A stretch of DNA of 44,469 bases from Agrobacterium genomosp. 13 str. CFBP 6927. GTDB taxonomy: Bacteria; Pseudomonadota; Alphaproteobacteria; Rhizobiales; Rhizobiaceae. Below, one piece after another: positions 36,704 through 44,469 of this stretch. The DNA lies in contig LT009756.1 in NCBI GenBank assembly GCA_900012615.1, positions 1,517,687 to 1,562,155 on the forward strand, written 5' to 3'. Under the pieces are notes generated by a model. The model was not told where the DNA came from, searched no databases, and was given only the letters and a program-made list of their open reading frames with translations. The number at the start of each line of letters is the position of its first letter. The first letter of the stretch is position 1. The position numbers and the translations under genes are program-made.

Positions 36704-37594
36704 ATGCGGATTGTGCTGACGGGCAGCTCCGGTCGGGTCGGCCGCGCTATTTTCAGCGCCCTTGCCGGCAGGCACGATGTCACCGGCATGGATCGTTCCC
36801 CCTTTTCCACCACCCATATCGTCGGCGATTTTGCGGACGAGGCGCTCCTGCGCTCCGCTTTCGAACAGGCGGATGCGGTGATCCATACGGCAGCACTCCA
36901 CGCCCCGCATGTCGGCATTGTCCCGGACACGGAATTCCAGCGCATCAATGTCGAGGGAACCCGTATGGTGGCGGAAGCGGCAATGGCGGCGGGCGTGCCG
37001 CAGCTGGTTTTCACCAGCACCACGGCGCTTTACGGACACGCGGTTTCCGCAGGGGCCTGCACCTTCATCGATGAAAAGACGCCGCCCCGGCCGAAAAGCA
37101 TCTATCATCGCACCAAACTCGAAGCCGAGCAGATGCTGGAGGCGATGGCGGGCCCGCATCTCGCCGTGCGCGTGCTTCGCATGTCCAGAAGTTTCCCGGA
37201 GCCCGCCGACGTGATGGCGGCTTACCGGCTACATCGCAGCGTCGATATTCGCGATGTCGCCGATGCCCATGTGCTGGCGTTGACCAATGCGGGAGACGAT
37301 TTCCAGCGCTATATCATATCGGCAGCCACCCCGTTTTCCGCCGATGACTGCGACAGCCTCGCCGAGGATGCCGCTTCCGTTCTCCGGCAGCGGACCCCGG
37401 CCCTCGCCGACGCTTTCACGCAAAGGGAATGGGCGCTGCCGGCAACGATTGACCGGATCTACTCACCCGCTTGCGCCGCAGAGGGTCTGGGCTGGACATC
37501 CCGCTTCGGCTTCGGCGAGGTACTTGCACAATTGGACCGGCGCAGTCTGGAGGTCCTGCCCGTGGGCGCCAATATCAGCAGGAAATCCGAATAA
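36704..37594 (+). CDS. NAD(P)-dependent epimerase/dehydratase (extended SDR)
   Basis: This 296-residue protein is an extended short-chain dehydrogenase. The cofactor motif is GSSGRVG (residues 7-13), an aspartate follows strand two (TGMDRS), and the catalytic set is T/S in FTSTTALYG plus Y134-x3-K138. Such enzymes act on nucleotide sugars or related hydroxy compounds; the substrate here is unknown. The ATG at 36704 is preceded by GGAGG. A terminator sits between parE and this gene, so its expression may depend on read-through or a weak local promoter. It is convergent with clpP, whose stop is only nine bases away. Confidence 0.85.
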   Translation: MRIVLTGSSGRVGRAIFSALAGRHDVTGMDRSPFSTTHIVGDFADEALLRSAFEQADAVIHTAALHAPHVGIVPDTEFQRINVEGTRMVAEAAMAAGVPQLVFTSTTALYGHAVSAGACTFIDEKTPPRPKSIYHRTKLEAEQMLEAMAGPHLAVRVLRMSRSFPEPADVMAAYRLHRSVDIRDVADAHVLALTNAGDDFQRYIISAATPFSADDCDSLAEDAASVLRQRTPALADAFTQREWALPATIDRIYSPACAAEGLGWTSRFGFGEVLAQLDRRSLEVLPVGANISRKSE

Positions 37595-37603
37595 CGTTCG
37601 GCC

Positions 37604-38212
37604 TTATGCCGCGACCTCCTCACGAACGCCCAGAATGCGATCGATCAGGCCCCATTCCAGAGCTTGCTCCGCCGTCATGAAAAAATCCCGGTCCATGGCC
37701 GCTTCGAATTTTTCATAGCTGTGTTTGCAATGTTCGGAATAAAGCCGCGTCATGCGGTGCTTGGTCAGCCGCATCTCCTCGGCATGGATCAGCATGTCCG
37801 ACGCCTGTCCCTGGAAACCGCCCAGCGGTTGATGAATGTGGATGCTGGCATTGGGAAGGGCGCTCCGCTCGCCCGGTGCACCCGCCATCAGCAGAAACGA
37901 TCCCATGGAGCGGGCTGTTCCCATGCACAGTGTATGAACCGGTGCGCGGATATAATGCATGGTGTCATACATGGCGAGACCGCTGGTCACCACACCGCCC
38001 GGCGAATTGATATAGAGATGGATCGGTTTCTTGGGGTTTTCCGCCTCGAGAAACAGCAATTGCGCGCAGACCAGCGCCGAAACCGTATCGTTCACCTCGC
38101 CGTTGAGAAAAATGATCCTTTCCCGCAGCAGGCGGGAATAAATGTCGAAAGACCTTTCTCCCCGTGACGATTGTTCGACTACCATAGGGACGAGTTGCAT
38201 CGCTTCGCGCAT
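37604..38212 (-). CDS. clpP: ATP-dependent Clp protease proteolytic subunit
   Basis: The 202-residue serine peptidase forms the barrel of the Clp protease. The triad S102 (ARSMGSF), H127 (IHIHQP) and D176 (MDRDFFM) matches ClpP with an offset of about five residues from the mature E. coli numbering. The N-terminal [20 protein letters not shown] segment includes the processing site and axial loop. No clpX or lon lies beside it, which is the usual neighbourhood of the main clpP, so this could be a second copy, as often found in Rhizobiales. It ends nine bases from the convergent epimerase gene. Confidence 0.93.
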   Translation of the reverse strand: MREAMQLVPMVVEQSSRGERSFDIYSRLLRERIIFLNGEVNDTVSALVCAQLLFLEAENPKKPIHLYINSPGGVVTSGLAMYDTMHYIRAPVHTLCMGTARSMGSFLLMAGAPGERSALPNASIHIHQPLGGFQGQASDMLIHAEEMRLTKHRMTRLYSEHCKHSYEKFEAAMDRDFFMTAEQALEWGLIDRILGVREEVAA

Positions 38213-38254
38213 CGGCGAACTCCTGTCGTTAAGAATGTCGGGGAACGGGTCGGA

Positions 38255-38614
38255 TCAGGCCGCGAGCTTGATCGGCGAACCGTTGTGGTTTGCGGCGGCC
38301 TTCGTCATCCGGCCGGGCCTGGTGACCGGCAACGCATGAATGACCCGCAGGCTCGTGCCGCCACGGTCATTCGATGCGATCCTGAAGGTGACGGTGCTTT
38401 CCAGAAATGGCGGAACATTCTCCCGCAACCTGTAGCAGACTTCCTCACCGGGCGTGACATTGACCGCCTCCGGTTCCGCCAGGGTTTCCTGCGGCAACCA
38501 GTGCTCGCGAAATGCCGGAATACTGATTGCGCGCCAGACCTTCTGCGGCGGCTCATCAAGATCATATTCAAGCTCTAAATCGTTTTTCGGCGCTTCGGGT
38601 ATTTGCCTGTTCAT
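38255..38614 (-). CDS. SRPBCC (AHSA1-like) domain protein
   Basis: From the ATG at 38614 the product has 119 residues with the start-like/AHSA1 pattern: LELEYDLDEPPQKVWRAIS at the N-terminus, WLPQ, and a central stretch of strands. The family binds hydrophobic ligands in a helix-grip fold; none is known here. The ATG overlaps the TGA of the upstream ArsR-type gene (ATGA), so translation is coupled. ArsR-AHSA1 pairs are common in proteobacteria and usually share one operator. The in-frame ORF opens earlier at 38689, but that part lies inside the arsR gene. Confidence 0.8.
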   Translation of the reverse strand: MNRQIPEAPKNDLELEYDLDEPPQKVWRAISIPAFREHWLPQETLAEPEAVNVTPGEEVCYRLRENVPPFLESTVTFRIASNDRGGTSLRVIHALPVTRPGRMTKAAANHNGSPIKLAA

Positions 38615-38925
38615 TGATCCATATCCTTCAGCAGGAGCTTGAGAGCCTCTATGCGCTCTGGCCAATAGGCGCGGTATTTGCCGAGCCATGCCGCAATGCG
38701 CGTCAGCCCGTCCGGATCGACCTCGTAATTGACGAAACGGCCCTGCCGCCTTTCAACCACAAGCCCCGCCCCGCGCAGGACCGACAGGTGCTGCGACATG
38801 GCCGGCTGGCTGATCTCGATCCCTTCGCGCAAAGCAGAAGCGTTCATGGCGCCATCCGCCAGCTTTTCGAAAATGGCGCGCCGTGTCGGATCGGCCAGCG
38901 CCCGGAAAATATCGTTCTCTGTCAT
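38611..38925 (-). CDS. ArsR-family transcriptional regulator
   Basis: The 104-residue protein is a winged-helix ArsR/SmtB-type repressor. It starts MTENDIFRALADPTRRAIF, and the recognition helix region is ISQPAMSQHLSVLR (about 38-51), followed by the wing GLVVERRQGRFVNYEV. The ELCVCDL metal motif of ArsR is absent, so it probably senses something other than arsenite. It is paired with the SRPBCC gene by a 4-base overlap. A perfect palindrome CATAAG-N6-CTTATG sits eight bases upstream of the ATG, a likely autoregulatory operator. The ORF is open to 38958, but that start would overlap the palindrome. Confidence 0.88.
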   Translation of the reverse strand: MTENDIFRALADPTRRAIFEKLADGAMNASALREGIEISQPAMSQHLSVLRGAGLVVERRQGRFVNYEVDPDGLTRIAAWLGKYRAYWPERIEALKLLLKDMDQ

Positions 38926-38932
38926 GCCAACA

Positions 38933-38950
38933 CATAAGCACACACTTATG
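38933..38950. promoter_or_regulatory. Probable ArsR operator palindrome
   Basis: CATAAG-cacaca-CTTATG is a perfect 6-6-6 inverted repeat, eight bases from the arsR-like start codon and about 85 bases before the divergent phospholipase D-family gene. Size and place match operators of ArsR/SmtB repressors. The repressor may control both directions. Confidence 0.72.
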
Positions 38951-39034
38951 CGACTCACAAGCCCCGGGGTCTCTTATCCGTCTTGCGAGCCGGCTTTTTT
39001 GGAAACCGATATTCTCTCCGGCCGTGAACGCTTT

Positions 39035-40651
39035 ATGCCCTCGCGCGTTTTCATCCGGCCTGATAATCTTCAGGCGGGGGAGCGATCAAAACAAGTGACT
39101 GCATTTACGGTATTCATTGCCATTCTTCTCCTGGTCATCGGATCGGGCCTGTTTGTCGTCATCGGCAAGCAGCGGGAAAAAGCCATTCCCAAGCGCCCCT
39201 CCGCCGCCCTGCCCGTTGCGGAGGATAAAACCCGGCTTGACCGGCACTGGCAGTCGATACGGAACGGCTGGAGCGAAAAAAACGCGCTCTGCCTGCTGCA
39301 TTCCAACCTTGATGCCTTTGCGGTGCGCGTGGCGGCTGCACGCGCGGCGGGACGCAGCCTCGATCTCATGTATTACATGTGGAATGCCGATCTTACCGGG
39401 CGGCTGATGATGCGCGAAGTTATCGCCGCCGCCGACCGGGGCGTGCGTGTAAGGCTGCTTCTGGATGATCTCGGCGTTTCGATCTCCGACCGCATCTTCC
39501 ACGCCATCGACAGCCACCCCAATATCGAACTGCGGCTGTTTAATCCAACAAGAGCGCGGGAAAACATTCTCTATCGCAGCCTGGAACTCATCCTGCGCTT
39601 CCGAAGCGTCAACCGGCGCATGCACAACAAGGCGTGGATTGCCGATGGACGCGCGCTCATCGTCGGCGGGCGCAATATTGGCGATGCCTATTTCGATGCC
39701 GCCGAGCGGGCGAATTTCCACGATTTCGATGTGCTCGGTTTCGGCAGGATCGTTACCGATGCCACCGAAATCTTCGACGACTACTGGAACAGCGCGGTTT
39801 CCGTGCCGGTGCGCTCGCTTCTGGCAAGACGACCGAGCAAGCTTGCGAGATTGCGACGCGAGCTCGACGCCCTGCCGCAAAGCGAGGCCGCCAAACCCTA
39901 TCTGGAGCGCGTCGAAAGCCAGTATGGCAGCGGCCATTTCCTGATGTCGGATCGCCTTCACTGGGTCGATACCGCCGATGTGCTTGCCGATCCGCCGGAG
40001 AAAGCAGCGGGAAAACGCCGCAAGGGCCATAATTTCCTGATGGAAAGCCTGCTGCCGCTGATGCAGGCGGCAAGCGAGAGCCTGCACATCACCTCCCCCT
40101 ATTTCATTCCCGGCAAACAGGGCGTGGACATTTTCCTGGATCTGGCAGAGCGCGGCGTGTCGGTCGCCATCCTCACCAATTCGCTGGCCGCAACCGATGT
40201 GGCAGCCGTTCATGCCGGTTACGCCCGTTATCGAAAACCGCTTCTGCTGGGCGGCGTGAACCTGCATGAATTACGCTCCCAGGCGGACCAGGGCAGCTTC
40301 ACGCTACGTGGTTCGGGACAGGCAAGCCTTCACACCAAGGCCTTCACCCGCGACGGCAAGACCGGCTATATCGGCTCGCTCAATTTCGATCCGCGCTCCG
40401 CCTCGCTCAACACCGAAATGGGCGTCGTCTTCAACTCAGCCCCGCTGGTTGCCCGCATGGACGAGATATTCTCCGATGAAATCCGCCGCATGATGAGTTT
40501 CGAGCTGGGTATGGACAATGACAACCGTCTCCTCTGGATGACGGAAGAACAGGGTCAGCCAAAAATATACCGGCGCGAACCCGACGCTGCCATCAGCCGT
40601 CGGATCATCGCCGGTATCATGCGCATCCTGCCGCTTGAATCACAGCTGTGA
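39035..40651 (+). CDS. Membrane-anchored phospholipase D-family (cardiolipin synthase-like) protein
   Basis: From the ATG at 39035 the product has about 538 residues. One N-terminal membrane helix (TAFTVFIAILLLVIGSGLFV, near 21-40) is followed by a cytoplasmic or periplasmic body with two HKD motifs: HNKAWIADG near residue 196 and HTKAFTRDG near 433. Both have the His-Lys-Asp set of PLD/cardiolipin synthase enzymes. It resembles the PLDc family of bacterial Cls/YmdC-type proteins more than bitopic Cls with two membrane helices. A later GTG at 39093 would remove part of the N-terminus. The frame also opens upstream at 38729, inside arsR, and that start is rejected. Confidence 0.85.
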   Translation: MPSRVFIRPDNLQAGERSKQVTAFTVFIAILLLVIGSGLFVVIGKQREKAIPKRPSAALPVAEDKTRLDRHWQSIRNGWSEKNALCLLHSNLDAFAVRVAAARAAGRSLDLMYYMWNADLTGRLMMREVIAAADRGVRVRLLLDDLGVSISDRIFHAIDSHPNIELRLFNPTRARENILYRSLELILRFRSVNRRMHNKAWIADGRALIVGGRNIGDAYFDAAERANFHDFDVLGFGRIVTDATEIFDDYWNSAVSVPVRSLLARRPSKLARLRRELDALPQSEAAKPYLERVESQYGSGHFLMSDRLHWVDTADVLADPPEKAAGKRRKGHNFLMESLLPLMQAASESLHITSPYFIPGKQGVDIFLDLAERGVSVAILTNSLAATDVAAVHAGYARYRKPLLLGGVNLHELRSQADQGSFTLRGSGQASLHTKAFTRDGKTGYIGSLNFDPRSASLNTEMGVVFNSAPLVARMDEIFSDEIRRMMSFELGMDNDNRLLWMTEEQGQPKIYRREPDAAISRRIIAGIMRILPLESQL

Positions 40652-40664
40652 GAATGAACGCCGG

Positions 40665-41498
40665 TCAGGCTGCGGGTCTCACCCCGGCCTTGGCCAATTG
40701 TATCTGCACCAGCGTATCGAGGTTCTGGTTCACGCGGCAGTAGAATTCCTCGTCGATGAAGGGCCGCAGCATGAAATCATTGCCGCCCGCCTTCAGGAAC
40801 CGGGCCGACAGCAGCCGGTTGGTGGAAGAGGAAACGCCGATGATGCGCAGCTCATGCGACCCACGCACGGTGCGAATGCGCCGCGTCAGTTCGAAACCGT
40901 CAATATCCGGCATGTTATAGTCCGTCACTACCAGCCCGATGTCGGGGTTGGCCTTCAATATTTCGAGCGCCTTGGCGCCGCTATCGGCGAGGCTGACGCG
41001 GAAATTATAGCGTTTCAGACGGCTGGAAAGCAGCGCCCGCGCCGTCGGGCTGTCATCGACGATCAGCACATGGTGGCGGTGGTTGGTGAGGAACCGGCAG
41101 ACGGATTCCGTTAGCATGTCCACGGCGAAGATATTGTCCTTCAGAATATAATCGACCACATCCTTGGCGATCAGCGTCTCGCGGGTCGCCTCGTGGAAGG
41201 TGCTGGTGAAAACGATGGTCGGGATCGAAAGGTCGATCAGATATTCCAGCGCCTCGCCCTTTTCCGCCCCCGGCAGGTTGATGTTGGAAATTGCCAGCGT
41301 CACCGGTTCGGGCGAATGCTCATAACAGGCCTGCAGCTCTTCAAAAGAGCGGCACACCTCCACCGTTACGCCCAGCATCTCCTTCAGGCGCATGCTCACC
41401 ATCTGGGTGAAAACGTTGCTGTCTTCCGCAAGCAAAATGCGGTTATTGGTAAAAGGCACGCCCGAATATTGCATGCCCGTAATGCCGAGAAAATTCAT
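40665..41498 (-). CDS. Double-receiver response regulator with a degenerate first REC
   Basis: The 277-residue protein has two CheY-like receiver domains (about 20-138 and 143-265) and no output domain. REC1 has the acidic pair E25-D26, T98 and K120 but Asn at the phosphoacceptor position (N72 in AISNINLPG). REC2 has D148-D149, phosphoacceptor D193 (VVTDYNMPDIDG) and S223/S224, yet the usual conserved Lys is R245 (MLRPF). So REC1 is probably a pseudoreceiver and REC2 the signalling part. The arrangement may let REC1 regulate REC2 or bind a partner. Stand-alone receivers in alpha-proteobacteria often act in phosphorelays or chemotaxis. No kinase is adjacent. Confidence 0.88.
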   Translation of the reverse strand: MNFLGITGMQYSGVPFTNNRILLAEDSNVFTQMVSMRLKEMLGVTVEVCRSFEELQACYEHSPEPVTLAISNINLPGAEKGEALEYLIDLSIPTIVFTSTFHEATRETLIAKDVVDYILKDNIFAVDMLTESVCRFLTNHRHHVLIVDDSPTARALLSSRLKRYNFRVSLADSGAKALEILKANPDIGLVVTDYNMPDIDGFELTRRIRTVRGSHELRIIGVSSSTNRLLSARFLKAGGNDFMLRPFIDEEFYCRVNQNLDTLVQIQLAKAGVRPAA

Positions 41499-41609
41499 CC
41501 TGCCCCAGTCCCCCGTCGTATTTTAGGGAAAATAGCAGGCGCGTTTTGCAGAATAATTAATGACACTTTTGCCGGCAAACGAGTTACGCACATGCTTACC
41601 TAAACGGAA

Positions 41610-41631
41610 ATACGGCCCGCAAGGGCCGTAT
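41610..41631 (-). terminator. Intrinsic terminator of the DMGDH-like gene
   Basis: ATACGGCCC (41610-41618) and GGGCCGTAT (41623-41631) with a four-base loop are followed on the minus strand by TTTCCGTTTAG, 23 bases after the stop. Confidence 0.78.
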
Positions 41632-41654
41632 TGTCAGTGCGGATAGAAGCGGTC

Positions 41655-44168
41655 TCAGGCGCGCAGCAGCGCATTCTCCGTATCGAACGGGCTTTCTTCC
41701 ACCACTTCGGCATCATAAAGCGTGCCGAGAATGCGGATTTTCAGCTTTGTGCCAATCGCAGCATATTCCGGTTTGAGCATGGCAAGCGCAATCGACTTGC
41801 CGATGCGCCAGCCAAAACCGCCACTGGTGACACGGCCAGCAAGAGCGCCGCTCTCGTCGGAGATCGCTTCAGACCCACGCGCATCCACATCCGTATTGCC
41901 GGTAACGGTCAGCGTCGAGAACACCCATTTCACCCCGGCCTCCTTGTAGGCCACCAGCGCATCGCGGCCGATGAAGCTCTTTTCCGGACGCAGGAAGCGG
42001 TCAAGGCCGGATTCATACGCGTTATATTCCACCGAAAGCTCGCGCCCCATATTGCGATAGGACTTTTCGAGCGACATGGACACCATGGCGCGGATGCCGA
42101 ACGGCTTGATGCCGAATTCGGCGCCCGCTTCCATCAACCGGTCGAAAATGTAGTTCTGCATCTCGATCGGATGGTGCAGTTCCCAGCCCAATTCACCGAC
42201 GAAATTGACGCGCAGCGCATGCGCCGTCGCAACACCGACGGAAATCTGCTTTGCCGTCAGCCACGGGAAATCCTTGTTCTCGAGGCTGGTGCGGGTCAGC
42301 TTTTTCAAAAGATCGCGCGACTTCGGACCGGCAAGCACCAGCACGCCGTATTTCTGGGTGATCGGCTGCAGCACCACGGAGCCGTCGGTCGGGGCAAGCC
42401 GGCGCAGCACGTCGTGGTCATGCGCCTCCAGACCACCGGCCGAAACCAGGTAGAACCGGCCCGGAGCCCATTCATAAACGGTGAATTCCACTTTCACGCC
42501 GCCATTCGGCGTCAGAAGATGCGTCAGTGCGATGCGGCCGCGCTTCTTCGGCACGATGTTGGCCAGAATGCTGTCCAGCCAGGCACGCGCGCCGGGGCCG
42601 GAGACTTCCATTTTTGCGAAGGCCGACATGTCAAGCACGCCGACATTCTGGGTGACGTTCTTCACCTCATTGCCGACATGTTCGAAGTAATTTGAACGGC
42701 GGAACGACCATTTCTCGACGATACGACCATCGTCCAAAGCCGGTGCGTGGTTGTGGCTGGTGATGACATCGGCACCCACGCCAAGGTCTTCCTCGCGCAG
42801 CGCATAACCTTCCGGCGCATACCAGTTGGCACGCTCCCAGCCATAAACGGAGCCGAACACGCCGCCAAGCTTCTTCAGACGGTCATAAACCGGCGTCGTC
42901 TTCAGCGGACGCGCGGCGGAGCGCTCTTCGTCCGGATAATGCATGGTGAAGACATTGGCATAGGCTTCTTCGTTCTTGGCGATGAGATAGCCTTCCGTAG
43001 CGTAAGGCCCGAAGCGGCGCGGATCGACCCCCATCAGGTCGAGCGTCGGCTCGCCGTCGACGATCCATTCGGCCAGCTGCCAGCCAGCACCACCGGCGGC
43101 GGTGATGCCGAAGGAATGGCCTTCGTTCAGCCAGAAATTCTTCAGCCCCGGTGCGGGGCCGACAATCGGGTTGCCGTCAGGCGTATAGGCGATCGCGCCA
43201 TTATAGACCTTCTTGATACCCACTTCGCCGAAGGCCGGAACGCGCACCATCGCCGTTTCGATATGCGGCATCAGGCGGTCAAGCTCCTCCTGGAACAGCT
43301 CATATTCGCTGTCATCGGAAGGACCGTCGACATAACAGACCGGCGCGCCGACTTCATAAGGACCGAGGATCAGGCCGCCGGCCTCCTCGCGCATATACCA
43401 GGCCGAGTCGGATTCGCGCAGCACGCCCATTTCCGGCAGGCCCTGACGGCGGCGTTCCTGGATGGCCGGGTGCGGCTCGGTGACGATATATTGATGCTCG
43501 ACCGGAATGACCGGAATATTGATGCCGACCATCTCACCGGTCTTGCGGGCGAAGGAGCCGGTGCAGGAGATGATATGTTCGGCGATGATCTCGCCCTTGT
43601 CGGTCGTTACCTTCCAGTGACCGTCTTCCAGCTGCTCGATGGCGGTGACGGTGGTATTGCGATAGATCGTCGCCCCGCGGTCACGCGCGCCCTTGGCCAA
43701 TGCCTGTGTCAGGTCGGCGGGCTGAATATAACCGTCATCGGGATGCTGGATGGCACCAAGCAGGCCATCCGTCTCGCAGAGCGGCCAGATTTCCTTCACC
43801 TGTTCCGGCGTCAGCATGTTGACGCGCACGCCGATGGTCTCGGCAATGCCGGCATAATACATATATTCGTCCCAGCGATCCTTGGTGCGGGCGAGACGTA
43901 TGTTGGAGACCTTGGAAAAACCGACATTCATGCCGGTCTCTTCCTGAAGCTCCTCATAGAACTTCACGGAATATTTGTGGATCTGGCCGACGGAGTAGCT
44001 CATGTTGAACAGCGGCAGGAGACCGGCCGCATGCCAGGTGGAGCCCGAGGTCAGCTCCTTGCGCTCGATGAGAACGCTGTCGCTCCAGCCCTTCTTGGCA
44101 AGATGATAAAGCGTCGAGACGCCGACAACGCCGCCACCGATCACCACCGCCCGTGCATGTGTCTTCAT
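41655..44168 (-). CDS. Dimethylglycine/sarcosine dehydrogenase-like FAD-GcvT protein
   Basis: The 837-residue protein joins a FAD-dependent DAO domain (about 5-370; GGGVVGVSTLYHLAKKG, with H46 in STWHAAGL as likely site of covalent FAD) to a linker (about 370-425), a GcvT-like folate-binding domain (about 430-730) and a GcvT C-terminal barrel (about 740-830). This is the domain order of dimethylglycine and sarcosine dehydrogenases, which oxidatively demethylate N-methylglycines and pass the one-carbon unit to tetrahydrofolate. Substrate is inferred from architecture; betaine or choline breakdown is likely in a rhizobial relative. The gene is alone, with its own terminator, and an intergenic RIME-like element lies about 175 bases upstream. 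Confidence 0.88.
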   Translation of the reverse strand: MKTHARAVVIGGGVVGVSTLYHLAKKGWSDSVLIERKELTSGSTWHAAGLLPLFNMSYSVGQIHKYSVKFYEELQEETGMNVGFSKVSNIRLARTKDRWDEYMYYAGIAETIGVRVNMLTPEQVKEIWPLCETDGLLGAIQHPDDGYIQPADLTQALAKGARDRGATIYRNTTVTAIEQLEDGHWKVTTDKGEIIAEHIISCTGSFARKTGEMVGINIPVIPVEHQYIVTEPHPAIQERRRQGLPEMGVLRESDSAWYMREEAGGLILGPYEVGAPVCYVDGPSDDSEYELFQEELDRLMPHIETAMVRVPAFGEVGIKKVYNGAIAYTPDGNPIVGPAPGLKNFWLNEGHSFGITAAGGAGWQLAEWIVDGEPTLDLMGVDPRRFGPYATEGYLIAKNEEAYANVFTMHYPDEERSAARPLKTTPVYDRLKKLGGVFGSVYGWERANWYAPEGYALREEDLGVGADVITSHNHAPALDDGRIVEKWSFRRSNYFEHVGNEVKNVTQNVGVLDMSAFAKMEVSGPGARAWLDSILANIVPKKRGRIALTHLLTPNGGVKVEFTVYEWAPGRFYLVSAGGLEAHDHDVLRRLAPTDGSVVLQPITQKYGVLVLAGPKSRDLLKKLTRTSLENKDFPWLTAKQISVGVATAHALRVNFVGELGWELHHPIEMQNYIFDRLMEAGAEFGIKPFGIRAMVSMSLEKSYRNMGRELSVEYNAYESGLDRFLRPEKSFIGRDALVAYKEAGVKWVFSTLTVTGNTDVDARGSEAISDESGALAGRVTSGGFGWRIGKSIALAMLKPEYAAIGTKLKIRILGTLYDAEVVEESPFDTENALLRA

Positions 44169-44469
44169 TTCCAGAACCCCTAAAAAGCGCCGGCATAACC
44201 TGCCGTGCCGCCAAATCGATGGGAGGAATATGAAGCGCCCGGCGGCCGTTCAGCCGCCTGATTGCGACATGGCCATAAGGTGCTGCGACAGGCGTGAAAA
44301 TGCGGAGCATGCCGGACGAAGGTGGCGCAGCTTTACCGCTCGTTTCTTCTCCCAGAGGGGGAGAAGGTGGCCCGAAGGGTCGGATGAGGGGGCAAGCTCG
44401 CAGGTGATCTCTGCCCTGCCTACTCCGCTGCTCTCCCGCCGGGCGGAGGCGACAGACCGCACATCCTCG
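44169..44469. other. Right-edge intergenic stretch with a RIME-like element
   Basis: These 301 bases lie upstream of the DMGDH-like gene and run off the window. The left part should hold its promoter. A RIME-like repeat is at 44343-44392. The minus-strand open frame over the repeat (44250-44462) is probably fortuitous. Confidence 0.5.
44343..44392. repeat. RIME-like intergenic element
   Basis: The sequence has CTTCTCCC (44346-44353) and GGGAGAAG (44359-44366) as arms, followed by GTGGCCCGAAGGGTCGGATG and a G run. This matches, from memory, the RIME1 family dispersed in Rhizobiaceae genomes. It supports the assignment of the host to this family. Confidence 0.75.

Noticed and set aside
34459..37023. 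854-residue minus-strand ORF
   Set aside because: Antisense to parE, whose GHKL and TOPRIM motifs are unmistakable. The minus-strand product has no recognisable domain.
44250..44462. Minus-strand ORF over the right-edge repeat
   Set aside because: The frame covers a RIME-like repeat and does not look like a protein.

Overview
The window looks like a chromosomal segment of a member of the Rhizobiaceae, most like Agrobacterium. This is judged from gene content, GC-rich codon use, a six-gene very-long-chain fatty acid (VLCFA) lipid A cluster known from rhizobia and relatives, a rhizobial-type FnrN regulator next to hemN, and a RIME-like intergenic element at the right end. No database search was run, so the species call is inference. 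I see no rRNA, tRNA, CRISPR array, prophage or insertion sequence. Most of the window is core chromosome.

Layout. 1-3300: nucleoside hydrolase (-), TSUP permease (+) and a PAS-domain protein (-). 3335-9013 (-): the VLCFA lipid A locus, transcribed as acpXL, fabZXL, fabF2XL, fabF1XL, an MDR dehydrogenase, then lpxXL. Together these supply a dedicated carrier protein, a dehydratase, a ketosynthase pair, a probable reductase and the acyltransferase that places the C28 chain on lipid A. No ketoreductase is encoded here. 9128-11415: hemN (-) and fnrN (+) diverge around an FNR-type box. 11434-12492: small exported or membrane proteins. 12626-17167 (+): phaC, a mosaic palindromic repeat, sfsA, map and radC. 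17305-19468 (+): a TadE/TadG pair. 19536-24039 (-): class II DAHP synthase, glutathione reductase, a DUF2059 protein and rpiA. 24230-25498 (+): gph and a small protein with a possible caspase-like His/Cys arrangement. 25570-27462 (-): L,D-transpeptidase. 27929-29320 (+): fumC. 29539-29871 (+): a small lipoprotein in a less GC-rich pocket. 30071-34291 (-): pyrG, secG, tpiA and an exported hydrolase. 34516-37594 (+): parE and an epimerase. 37604-38925 (-): clpP and an ArsR/SRPBCC pair. 39035-40651 (+): a membrane-anchored phospholipase D-family protein. 40665-44168 (-): a double-receiver response regulator and a dimethylglycine/sarcosine dehydrogenase-like protein.

Most notable points. FabF2XL has lost the active-site Cys and one active-site His while its partner FabF1XL keeps the full triad, which resembles the KS/chain-length-factor pairs of type II polyketide synthases. 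An intrinsic terminator lies between acpXL and fabZXL. A possible 53-codon ORF overlaps the fabF2XL start. A perfect ArsR-type palindrome sits just upstream of the arsR-like gene. The first receiver domain of the double-receiver protein has Asn at the phosphoacceptor position. A short hairpin family built on AGCGTTTCCGG recurs in intergenic regions. I did not find a clearly new multi-gene system; the best candidates for unexplored biology are the ketosynthase pair and the small caspase-like protein.
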